A stretch of 64,000 nucleotides of DNA. Origin: Vibrio natriegens NBRC 15636 = ATCC 14048 = DSM 759. GTDB lineage: Bacteria > Pseudomonadota > Gammaproteobacteria > Enterobacterales > Vibrionaceae. Shown here piece by piece: positions 57,945 through 64,000 of this stretch (the stretch's first letter is position 1; every line of letters begins with the position of its first letter). The DNA lies in assembly GCF_035621455.1 (NCBI RefSeq), contig NZ_CP141822.1:2542001-2606000 (forward strand), in the 5' to 3' direction. A model generated the notes under the pieces. The model had not been told where the DNA came from and did not search any database. It saw only the letters and a program-made list of their open reading frames with translations. The translations under genes and the position numbers were made by a program.

Positions 57945-59732
57945 TTACGCCAGGCTAAGAAGAGGTGCACCTACCGTCACGGCATCACCTTCTTTCACAT
58001 TTAACTCCTGAACGATACCACCACGCGCAGCTCGAACTTCCGTTTCCATCTTCATCGCTTCTAAGATCAGTAGCACGTCACCTTCAGCCACTTCAGCACC
58101 TGGCTGTACATTGACTTTAAAGATGTTGCCCGCAAGTGGAGCAGGAACTGACTCAGCGGAAGTGTTAGCTGGTACTGCTGGAGCCGCAGCTTTCGCTGAC
58201 GCTGCTGAAGGTGTTACCGACGTCAGCTCACCTTGCGGTCCTACTTCTACTTCATAAACTTGTCCGTCAACACGAACACTGTATGTTTCTACGCCGCCTA
58301 CTGATGCTTGAGCAACTGGTGCCGGAGCAGGTTTAGCAGATTCTAAGGTAGGAGCTGGTTCAAACGCTTCAGGGTTGCCACGGTTTTTCAGGAACTTAAG
58401 GCCAACTTGAGGGAATAGCGCGTAAGTTAATACGTCATCAACTCTTTCGCTCGCCAGTTTGATGCCTTCAGATTTCGCTTTATCCATCAACTCAACTGTC
58501 AGCGCTTCCATTTCTGGCTCTAGTAAATCAGCCGGGCGGCAAGTGATAGGCTCTTTACCTTCCAGAACTTTAGCTTGTAGCTCTGCATTGATTGGCGCAG
58601 GCGCTTGACCATATTCGCCCTTCAACAGACCCGCAGTTTCCTTGGTAATGCTCTTGTAGCGTTCGCCAGTCAGTACGTTGATAACAGCCTGAGTGCCGAC
58701 AATTTGCGAAGTTGGTGTTACCAATGGAATGAAACCAAGATCTTCACGAACACGAGGGATCTCTTCTAGTACTTCATCAAGACGATCGGCAGCGCCCTGC
58801 TCTTTAAGCTGGCCTTCCATGTTGGTTAACATGCCACCTGGTACTTGAGCAATCAAAATGCGAGAGTCCACGCCTTTCAATTGACCTTCCCACTTCGCGT
58901 ATTTCTTACGAACCTCACGGAAGTAAGCAGCAATCGGCTCAATCTCTTCCAGTTTCAGGTTAGTGTCACGCTCTGTACCCTGAAGCATCGCTACCACAGT
59001 TTCTGTTGGCGTATGGCCGTAGGTACTACTCATTGATGAAATCGCAGTATCAAGAATGTCGATACCCGCTTCTACCGCTTTAATCGCAGTAGCCGTTGAT
59101 AGACCCGTAGTTGCATGACAGTGCAGTGCCAGTGGCACATCACACGATGCTTTGATACGAGTAATCAACTCTTCAGCTTCATAAGGTTTTAGTAGACCTG
59201 ACATGTCTTTAATACATAAAGAATGGCAGCCTAGGTCTTCCAGACGTTTTGCCAGATCAACCCACGTGTCAGCGTTGTGTACTGGGCTGGTTGTGTAAGA
59301 CAGCGTGCCTTGTGCGTGAGCGCCAACATCCACGGTTGCTTTAACCGCTTTTTGGAAATTTCGCACATCATTCATCGCATCAAAAATACGGAAAACATCC
59401 ATACCATTGGCATGCGCACGCTCAACAAACTTCTCTACTACGTCATCAGCATAATGGCGGTATCCTAAAAGGTTCTGACCACGCAGTAGCATTTGCATTG
59501 GTGTGTTCGGCATCGCTTTTTTCAGCTCTCGTAAACGCTCCCACGGATCTTCTCCAAGGAATCGAATACACGAATCAAACGTTGCCCCACCCCACGTCTC
59601 TAAAGACCAATAACCAATCTTGTCCAGTTCAGCCGCGATAGGCAGCATATCGTCGATACGCATACGCGTAGCAAACAGTGATTGATGGGCGTCTCTTAGG
59701 ACCACATCAGTAATAGCTAGTGGTTTAGACAT
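57945..59732 (-). CDS. oadA: Oxaloacetate decarboxylase alpha subunit
   Basis: 595 residues. Carboxyltransferase domain (about 1-450) with the metal-binding [13 protein letters not shown] start and [10 protein letters not shown], an Ala/Pro-rich linker, and a C-terminal biotin domain with LEAMKMETE (biotinyl Lys near residue 562). It moves the carboxyl of oxaloacetate to biotin. Located between oadG and oadB in the standard order. Confidence 0.97.
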   Translation of the reverse strand: MSKPLAITDVVLRDAHQSLFATRMRIDDMLPIAAELDKIGYWSLETWGGATFDSCIRFLGEDPWERLRELKKAMPNTPMQMLLRGQNLLGYRHYADDVVEKFVERAHANGMDVFRIFDAMNDVRNFQKAVKATVDVGAHAQGTLSYTTSPVHNADTWVDLAKRLEDLGCHSLCIKDMSGLLKPYEAEELITRIKASCDVPLALHCHATTGLSTATAIKAVEAGIDILDTAISSMSSTYGHTPTETVVAMLQGTERDTNLKLEEIEPIAAYFREVRKKYAKWEGQLKGVDSRILIAQVPGGMLTNMEGQLKEQGAADRLDEVLEEIPRVREDLGFIPLVTPTSQIVGTQAVINVLTGERYKSITKETAGLLKGEYGQAPAPINAELQAKVLEGKEPITCRPADLLEPEMEALTVELMDKAKSEGIKLASERVDDVLTYALFPQVGLKFLKNRGNPEAFEPAPTLESAKPAPAPVAQASVGGVETYSVRVDGQVYEVEVGPQGELTSVTPSAASAKAAAPAVPANTSAESVPAPLAGNIFKVNVQPGAEVAEGDVLLILEAMKMETEVRAARGGIVQELNVKEGDAVTVGAPLLSLA

Positions 59733-59764
59733 ACTCTTAAACTCCTTTTTAATCCTATTTTCGG

Positions 59765-60022
59765 CTACTTCGCGACAGAGGTGCGATGTTTATGAATCGC
59801 AGCCGAGATCGCCGCCACGACTTGTGGACTAACAGCTGAAGAGGTTGATTGATTATTGTTTTTTATTTTAGGTGCAGCGATCGGCTCTAGGACTTCTTCT
59901 GGTATGAGTCTCGACATGAGCCGAACGAGATAAACAAGAATAGTGAGGAAAATAAATACAACCGCCATCCCAGTAATCATGAGAGTGGCTGCATCTACTA
60001 GCAGGCTTCCTATATTAGTCAT
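59765..60022 (-). CDS. oadG: Oxaloacetate decarboxylase gamma subunit
   Basis: 85 residues from the ATG at 60022, preceded by AAAGGAAG; an ATG at 60043 would add seven residues and lacks a site. One membrane helix (about 11-34), then a proline-rich link and a cytosolic tail ending in a His-containing region ([10 protein letters not shown]), which in the family binds zinc and assembles the alpha-beta complex. First gene of the operon. Confidence 0.92.
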   Translation of the reverse strand: MTNIGSLLVDAATLMITGMAVVFIFLTILVYLVRLMSRLIPEEVLEPIAAPKIKNNNQSTSSAVSPQVVAAISAAIHKHRTSVAK

Positions 60023-60088
60023 GTTGCTTCCTTTCTTTGTCATCCTGACAGGTGCAGGATGTTAATTGTGTCATATCCCGACCCATGG

Positions 60089-60116
60089 ATTATCTCGACT
60101 GGTTAAACTTTGTCAA
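60089..60116 (-). promoter_or_regulatory. Likely oadGAB promoter
   Basis: On the minus strand TTGACA, 16-base spacer, GATAAT, giving a leader of about 60 bases to oadG. A lone TGTGAT half-site for CRP lies further up at 60175-60180. Confidence 0.6.
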
Positions 60117-60542
60117 TTTTGTTTAAGGAAGGTTGGTAGTAAACCCTACAAATGATTATTCATTCACTACCCAGATCACAGTTCGTATGCAAACAATGCA
60201 GGTAATGTGACAATTCAATTCATAAACAGACTAAATCAAAGCACATATAAAAACTGCGATTAGGGCTTCAAAACAACGATAGGCAAGATCAATAAAAACC
60301 AATAACAAACAATGAGATATTAAATTTTAACATTTCAAAAACATAGAAAAAACAAAGTATTCACAACAAAACAAATGAGGAAGGAAAAGAGGTTAAACAG
60401 GGAGAAAACGTCATTTTCAGCGTGAAAACCTTCACCACAAAACAAATTGGCTAAGATAGGCAAGTTTTGAATAAATCAGTAAAAGCTGAAAATCGGACAA
60501 ACAGAGAGTTTATTTGAGAGAAAGAGCACAAATAGCAGATAC
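60117..60542. other. Gene-free AT-rich interval between oadG and the tRNA array
   Basis: No open frame, RNA gene or strong hairpin is seen in about 425 bp. It contains the upstream region of the oad promoter. The sequence is A-rich on the plus strand. Confidence 0.6.
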
Positions 60543-60569
60543 AAAAAAGCCTCGCATAAGCGAGGCTTT
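60543..60569 (-). terminator. Terminator of the tRNA operon
   Basis: AAAGCCTCGC (60546-60555), four-base loop, GCGAGGCTTT (60560-60569), followed on the minus strand by TTTTTT; perfect 10-bp stem. Confidence 0.95.
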
Positions 60570-60577
60570 GTAATAAG

Positions 60578-60654
60578 TGGCGCGTCCTGGAGGATTCGAA
60601 CCTCCGACCGCCTGGTTCGTAGCCAGGTACTCTATCCAGCTGAGCTAAGGACGC
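60578..60654 (-). tRNA. tRNA-Arg(ACG), copy 1
   Basis: 77 bases with encoded CCA. Acceptor GCGTCCT/AGGACGC, anticodon loop CTACGAA giving ACG. Last gene of the tRNA transcript. All eight Arg copies look identical by eye. Reads CGN codons after A34 deamination to inosine. Confidence 0.97.
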
Positions 60655-60716
60655 GCAGTTTTCGACATCAATGCCTGTAAACAGGTTATCAATATCAGGG
60701 CATTACCCTCAATAAG

Positions 60717-60793
60717 TGGCGCGTCCTGGAGGATTCGAACCTCCGACCGCCTGGTTCGTAGCCAGGTACTCTATCCAGCTGAGCTAAGGACGC
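60717..60793 (-). tRNA. tRNA-Arg(ACG), copy 2
   Basis: Identical 77-base gene, anticodon ACG, CCA encoded; 62-base spacer to copy 1. Confidence 0.97.
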
Positions 60794-60855
60794 GCAGTTT
60801 TCGATATCAATGCCTATAAACAGGTTACCAATATCAGGGCATTACCCTCAATAAG

Positions 60856-60932
60856 TGGCGCGTCCTGGAGGATTCGAACCTCCGACCGCCTGGTTCGTAG
60901 CCAGGTACTCTATCCAGCTGAGCTAAGGACGC
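60856..60932 (-). tRNA. tRNA-Arg(ACG), copy 3
   Basis: Identical 77-base gene, anticodon ACG, CCA encoded; 62-base spacer to copy 2. Confidence 0.97.
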
Positions 60933-60994
60933 GCAGTTTTCGATATCAATGCCTGTAAACAGGTTACCAATATCAGGGCAATACCCTCAATAAG

Positions 60995-61071
60995 TGGCGC
61001 GTCCTGGAGGATTCGAACCTCCGACCGCCTGGTTCGTAGCCAGGTACTCTATCCAGCTGAGCTAAGGACGC
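60995..61071 (-). tRNA. tRNA-Arg(ACG), copy 4
   Basis: Identical 77-base gene, anticodon ACG, CCA encoded; 62-base spacer to copy 3. Confidence 0.97.
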
Positions 61072-61133
61072 GCAGTTTTCGATATCAATGCCTGTAAACA
61101 GGTTATCAATATCAGGGCAATACCCTCAATAAG

Positions 61134-61210
61134 TGGCGCGTCCTGGAGGATTCGAACCTCCGACCGCCTGGTTCGTAGCCAGGTACTCTATCCAGCTGAG
61201 CTAAGGACGC
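61134..61210 (-). tRNA. tRNA-Arg(ACG), copy 5
   Basis: Identical 77-base gene, anticodon ACG, CCA encoded; 62-base spacer to copy 4. Confidence 0.97.
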
Positions 61211-61273
61211 GCAGTTTTCGATATCAATGTCTATAAACAGAAAATCAATATCAGGGCATTACCCTTCAATAAG

Positions 61274-61350
61274 TGGCGCGTCCTGGAGGATTCGAACCTC
61301 CGACCGCCTGGTTCGTAGCCAGGTACTCTATCCAGCTGAGCTAAGGACGC
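61274..61350 (-). tRNA. tRNA-Arg(ACG), copy 6
   Basis: Identical 77-base gene, anticodon ACG, CCA encoded; 63-base spacer to copy 5. The flank on the other side diverges from the repeat unit. Confidence 0.97.
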
Positions 61351-61430
61351 ACACGTTTCGATATCAACTTTAGTCAATATCAGGGCAATACCCTAAATTC
61401 TTTTTCAAAAAAGTCAGACTTATTTGAAAG

Positions 61431-61507
61431 TGGCGCGTCCTGGAGGATTCGAACCTCCGACCGCCTGGTTCGTAGCCAGGTACTCTATCCAGCTGAGCTA
61501 AGGACGC
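61431..61507 (-). tRNA. tRNA-Arg(ACG), copy 7
   Basis: Identical 77-base gene, anticodon ACG, CCA encoded; 80-base spacer to copy 6 that keeps only part of the repeated spacer. Confidence 0.97.
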
Positions 61508-61574
61508 ACATTTTGTGAAATAAATCACATTACTTTGTTTTAGAACAAAAAAAATTGACTGCTACGTCAATAAA

Positions 61575-61667
61575 TGGCGGTGAGGGAGGGATTCGAACCC
61601 TCGATGCGGCTACAAACCACATACTCCCTTAGCAGGGGAGCGCCTTCGGCCTCTCGGCCACCTCACC
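61575..61667 (-). tRNA. tRNA-Ser(GCT), copy 1
   Basis: 93 bases with encoded CCA and the long variable arm of tRNA-Ser. Acceptor GGTGAGG/CCTCACC, anticodon loop CTGCTAA giving GCT, which reads AGC and AGU. Located between Arg copies 7 and 8. Confidence 0.97.
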
Positions 61668-61715
61668 ACATTATTCATACTCGAATACATCATCAAAGAA
61701 TAATGTAAAAGAATA

Positions 61716-61792
61716 TGGCGCGTCCTGGAGGATTCGAACCTCCGACCGCCTGGTTCGTAGCCAGGTACTCTATCCAGCTGAGCTAAGGACGC
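61716..61792 (-). tRNA. tRNA-Arg(ACG), copy 8
   Basis: Identical 77-base gene, anticodon ACG, CCA encoded, flanked by the two tRNA-Ser genes. Confidence 0.97.
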
Positions 61793-61835
61793 ACTTTTGT
61801 TCTTTGTTTGGATGCTAACTCAAACAAGGCAAGAA

Positions 61836-61928
61836 TGGCGGTGAGGGAGGGATTCGAACCCTCGATGCGGCTACAAACCACATACTCCCTTAGCAGGGGA
61901 GCGCCTTCGGCCTCTCGGCCACCTCACC
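61836..61928 (-). tRNA. tRNA-Ser(GCT), copy 2
   Basis: 93 bases, same sequence as copy 1, anticodon GCT. First gene of the tRNA transcript, matching serV of E. coli, which also heads a Ser-Arg cluster beside csrA. Confidence 0.97.
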
Positions 61929-61943
61929 GTCTTGCGGAGGCAC

Positions 61944-61971
61944 ATATTACGTTTTACCGAAAATATGTCAA
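61944..61971 (-). promoter_or_regulatory. Promoter of the tRNA-Ser/Arg operon
   Basis: On the minus strand TTGACA (full consensus), 16-base spacer, TAATAT, followed by a GC-rich discriminator (GTGCCTCCGC) typical of stringently controlled tRNA promoters. It ends 16 bases before the first tRNA-Ser. Confidence 0.85.
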
Positions 61972-62109
61972 ACACTTTCTTTGAAAAAAACCGCAAAAAA
62001 CACTTAACCGATGCCGATTTAATCAAAGTGACTATTAAACGAACTTTACCACCCTATTATGATGAAAAAAAGAGAGTCTTCTCTGAAAAAATGACATTTA
62101 TCAGAAACT

Positions 62110-62139
62110 AAAAAGGCCAGCCCTTCGGCTAGCCTTTTT
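62110..62139 (-). terminator. Terminator of csrA
   Basis: On the minus strand AAAAAGGCTAGCC, GAAG, GGCTGGCCTTTTT: thirteen pairs with one G-T wobble and a T-run. Confidence 0.93.
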
Positions 62140-62171
62140 CATTCAAACTAAGCTCTGTAAACAGATGATAC

Positions 62172-62369
62172 TTAGTAGTTACCTGAAGCAACGTTACCAT
62201 TGCCTTTTTCAGCTTGAATGCGCATGTAGATTTCTTCGCGGTGAACTGACACTTCCTTCGGAGCGTTAACGCCGATGCGCACTTGGTTACCTTTAACACC
62301 TAGTACAGTTACAGTTACCTCATCACCAATCATCAGTGTTTCGCCTACGCGACGAGTCAAAATTAGCAT
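62172..62369 (-). CDS. csrA: Carbon storage regulator CsrA
   Basis: 65-residue RNA-binding protein. The key RNA-contact residues Leu4 and Arg44 are present ([14 protein letters not shown]). It binds GGA motifs in leaders, usually repressing translation, and is antagonised by CsrB-type RNAs; in vibrios it also feeds into the quorum pathway. AAGGAGC gives a strong ribosome site. Located between lysC and the tRNA cluster, as in relatives; a separate promoter is visible upstream. Confidence 0.98.
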   Translation of the reverse strand: MLILTRRVGETLMIGDEVTVTVLGVKGNQVRIGVNAPKEVSVHREEIYMRIQAEKGNGNVASGNY

Positions 62370-62413
62370 TCTATGCTCCTTGAGTAATCTCTAAATTTTC
62401 TTGCTATCACGCT

Positions 62414-62443
62414 ATTATCCAACAAAAGTTATATTTTCGTAAA
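62414..62443 (-). promoter_or_regulatory. Likely csrA promoter
   Basis: On the minus strand TTTACG, 18-base spacer, GATAAT, about 45 bases before the csrA ATG in the 91-bp lysC-csrA gap. Confidence 0.5.
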
Positions 62444-62460
62444 CTACCTTGTTAGCGAAA

Positions 62461-63648
62461 TCACCCTATTAGGGCATGTTTTTGCTGAATGCTTAACGCT
62501 TCACTAGACGTAATGTAAGCATCATGAAGAATGTTTGCCGCCATATCCACACAGTCAGGAGATAATACTAGCATCATAGTGAGTGCATTCGTTGCGCAGA
62601 AATTGATCGCAATATCTTGCTCAGCCAGCAAATCGCATGCATGCTCGACCATTCCATTGGCCTCAAGCCCTACTGCGGTCAACAGGCTTACCATTTCACT
62701 ATTACGGATTTTATCGCTGAACACCAGATCGAACTTGGCACATGCATCTTGTTTTATCATGATACCTGTCCGTTCTGTTTCCTCGATCACATTCCAGACA
62801 TCGATACCTAGCATCTGACATTGCTTTGTAGCACTGGACAAATGTTCTTTATCTACTTCAATAATGGCAAGGTCTCGTTGAATAGCTATACCAGAGATGG
62901 CTTGTGTGCCAATCTCTCCCTTAACTAAACTACCTTCATTCACATCGAATGTAGAAAGCACGCGTAGTGGTACATTGTTCTTCCATGCATATTGCACCGA
63001 AGGTAAATGTAAAACTTTAGCACCACGGCTTGCCATTGCTTCCATTGAAGGAAAGTCAATCACTGCCATTTTTTGCGCCGTTTTTACTACACGTGGGTCA
63101 CAAGTATAAATACCATCAACGTCGGTAAAGATTTGACACTCATCAGCACGTAGTGCACCAGCCAGTGTCACTGCGCTCGTATCTGAGCCTCCTCGACCTA
63201 ATGTGGTGATATCCCCATTTTCATTCACACCCTGAAAACCTGCGACGATAACGACATGCTCTTGTTCAAGCAATGCCATCACTCTCGTAGTATCAATGTG
63301 CTTAATCGTTGCGTCATTGTGCTGGTTATCAGTCACAATGTTCGCCTGTGCTCCGGTAAGTGAGCGTGCAGGATGACCCATTTTGTTCAGTGTCATCGCC
63401 AACAGTGCCATCGACACTTGCTCACCAGCAGAGAGCAAAACATCAAGTTCTCGGGCTGTAGGAACGCTATCTACCTGTTTAGCTAGGTCCATAAGCCTAT
63501 TGGTTTCGCCTGACATAGCAGACACAACTACAACAACTTGATTACCATCATTTTTCGCCTTAATGATGTGTTCAGCAACTTGGTGGATTCTTTCAATTGA
63601 ACCCACAGAGGTTCCGCCAAACTTTTGCACGATAAGGGGCTTTTTCAC
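62461..63648 (-). CDS. lysC: Aspartate kinase
   Basis: 395 residues with a GTG start and AAGG upstream. Kinase domain: KFGGTSVGS near residue 9, SAGEQVSMALLA, GRGGSDTSAV and FTDVDGIYTCDPRVV. Two C-terminal ACT segments follow (about 255-390) but are divergent: the usual conserved VVGVGM/PG effector motifs are not recognisable (NSEMVSLLTAVGLEANGMV instead). It phosphorylates aspartate at the head of Lys/Thr/Met synthesis. alaS-lysC-csrA order is common in gamma-proteobacteria. Feedback behaviour cannot be predicted. Confidence 0.9.
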   Translation of the reverse strand: MKKPLIVQKFGGTSVGSIERIHQVAEHIIKAKNDGNQVVVVVSAMSGETNRLMDLAKQVDSVPTARELDVLLSAGEQVSMALLAMTLNKMGHPARSLTGAQANIVTDNQHNDATIKHIDTTRVMALLEQEHVVIVAGFQGVNENGDITTLGRGGSDTSAVTLAGALRADECQIFTDVDGIYTCDPRVVKTAQKMAVIDFPSMEAMASRGAKVLHLPSVQYAWKNNVPLRVLSTFDVNEGSLVKGEIGTQAISGIAIQRDLAIIEVDKEHLSSATKQCQMLGIDVWNVIEETERTGIMIKQDACAKFDLVFSDKIRNSEMVSLLTAVGLEANGMVEHACDLLAEQDIAINFCATNALTMMLVLSPDCVDMAANILHDAYITSSEALSIQQKHALIG

Positions 63649-63654
63649 CAGTCT

Positions 63655-63778
63655 TCACCTTCCCAAGACCAAAGTCTCATTCGGACCACATACATTCTGT
63701 TTATATAAGTGGTAGTTACAAGAAAAACCAAGCAGCTTAGTGGGCCAGCTTAATCTCTGGTCCATTAAACCACTTGGT
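63655..63778 (-). promoter_or_regulatory. Candidate structured leader or attenuator of lysC
   Basis: On the minus strand ACCAAG (63778-63773) can pair with CTTGGT (63732-63727), enclosing GGACCAG/CTGGCCC and followed by TTTTC, like a terminator. The overlapping AAGTGGT (63775-63769) can instead pair with ACCACTT (63713-63707). The two pairings exclude each other. A 36-codon frame (ATG at 63765, TGA at 63655) spans the region and ends over the lysC Shine-Dalgarno; it has no lysine run. Pairing is seen; regulation is inferred. Confidence 0.35.
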
Positions 63779-63783
63779 CAACT

Positions 63784-63823
63784 TAAAAAAATTACGCCCA
63801 ATCAAAACAAATTGATTGAGCGT
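63784..63823 (-). terminator. Terminator of alaS
   Basis: On the minus strand ACGCTCAATCA and TGATTGGGCGT pair over 11 positions (one G-T), followed by AATTTTTTT; 22 bp after the alaS stop. Confidence 0.9.
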
Positions 63824-63844
63824 ATATTTGTTATTTATAGCTTG

Positions 63845-64000
63845 TTACAAGCGCTCTTCTAGCCAAGGCTGAACAGTTTTGATTGCTTCTGGAAGTGCCG
63901 CTACGTCAGTACCGCCAGCTTGCGCCATATCAGGACGACCGCCGCCTTTACCACCAACCTGCTCTGCTACCATTTTAACTAAATCACCCGCTTTGACTTT
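63845..64000 (-). CDS. alaS: Alanyl-tRNA synthetase, C-terminal end only
   Basis: The last 51 codons of alaS; the gene continues past the right edge. The visible sequence includes the diagnostic [15 protein letters not shown] of the C-terminal (C-Ala) domain and ends PWLEERL. Located upstream of lysC and csrA as in other gamma-proteobacteria. Confidence 0.96.
   Translation of the reverse strand, partial: KVKAGDLVKMVAEQVGGKGGGRPDMAQAGGTDVAALPEAIKTVQPWLEERL

Larger units (their letters stand above)
60578..61273 (-). repeat. Tandem 139-bp repeat units, each a tRNA-Arg plus spacer
   Basis: Five consecutive units begin at 60578, 60717, 60856, 60995 and 61134 (the last 140 bp). Spacers are nearly identical and contain small hairpins (CCTGT-AA-ACAGG and GGG...CCC), which may guide processing. 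Copy 6 starts the next unit but its far flank diverges. Confidence 0.95.

Noticed and set aside
60578..61507. Regularly spaced repeats resembling a CRISPR array
   Set aside because: The 77-base repeats fold as tRNA-Arg with encoded CCA, the spacers are similar to each other rather than unique, and no cas genes are present.
61575..61928. Prophage or island integration at the tRNA genes
   Set aside because: No integrase, no duplicated tRNA end, and flanking csrA and oad genes are in the expected order.
63649..63844. Lysine riboswitch upstream of lysC
   Set aside because: After the alaS terminator only about 135 bases remain, too short for the known aptamer, and its conserved core is not visible.

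Overview
The window is a stretch of chromosome from a marine Vibrio, close to the harveyi/parahaemolyticus group. The main clues are a LuxR/OpaR/HapR-type quorum-sensing master regulator at 27034-27648, luxS, a sodium-pumping oxaloacetate decarboxylase (oadGAB), and a gene order that largely follows the enteric/Vibrio backbone (sfsA-dksA-gluQ-pcnB-folK-panBC; pdhR-aceEF-lpdA; ampD/nadC-pilABCD-coaE-zapD-yacG; rpsP-rimM-trmD-rplS; alaS-lysC-csrA-tRNA). No insertion sequence, prophage, integron or CRISPR array is visible. Coding density is high and most genes are core housekeeping genes.

Layout. 1-1379: nitrogen sensing (partial amtB, glnK with a sigma-54-type promoter) and yacL. 1399-5193: a glycerate-use module (CdaR-type regulator, GntP permease, glycerate kinase) lying between yacL and acnB, which are neighbours in enteric genomes. 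5271-15473: leftward genes acnB, a patatin/beta-barrel protein, mrcB and hrpB. 15493-21412: rightward sfsA, dksA, gluQ, pcnB, folK, panB, panC. 21481-26716: ABC exporter yadGH, a SulP (BicA-like) transporter divergent from carbonic anhydrase can, and hpt. 27034-27648: the luxR-family regulator with a Qrr small-RNA target in its leader. 27773-34853: pyruvate dehydrogenase genes with two PdhR operators upstream. 35263-43040: ampD, nadC, the type IV pilus genes pilABCD, coaE, zapD, yacG, ending in a 7-bp tandem repeat. 43365-46966: rplS, trmD, rimM, rpsP, ffh. 47191-49381: ypjD and a CBS/CNNM membrane protein. 49466-60022: leftward luxS, a lytic-transglycosylase-like lipoprotein, gshA, an M16 protease, a YqaA-type membrane protein, an oxidoreductase and oadBAG. 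60578-61928: ten tRNA genes (eight Arg-ACG, two Ser-GCT). 62172-64000: csrA, lysC and the 3' end of alaS.

How it works together. The window holds both ends of a quorum circuit: LuxS makes the autoinducer-2 precursor, and the LuxR-type protein is the output regulator, controlled post-transcriptionally by Qrr RNAs. Central carbon flow is represented by PDH, aconitase and oxaloacetate decarboxylase. Surface and envelope functions include the type IV pilus, PBP1b, AmpD, the patatin autotransporter and lipoproteins.

The most unusual non-coding signals are: a nested dyad between yacL and cdaR; a seven-codon reading frame with the best Shine-Dalgarno at the acnB start; mutually exclusive stems in the leader between alaS and lysC; the heptamer repeat that begins in the yacG stop codon; and the 139-bp tRNA-Arg tandem array. 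I did not find a large, clearly novel multigene system.
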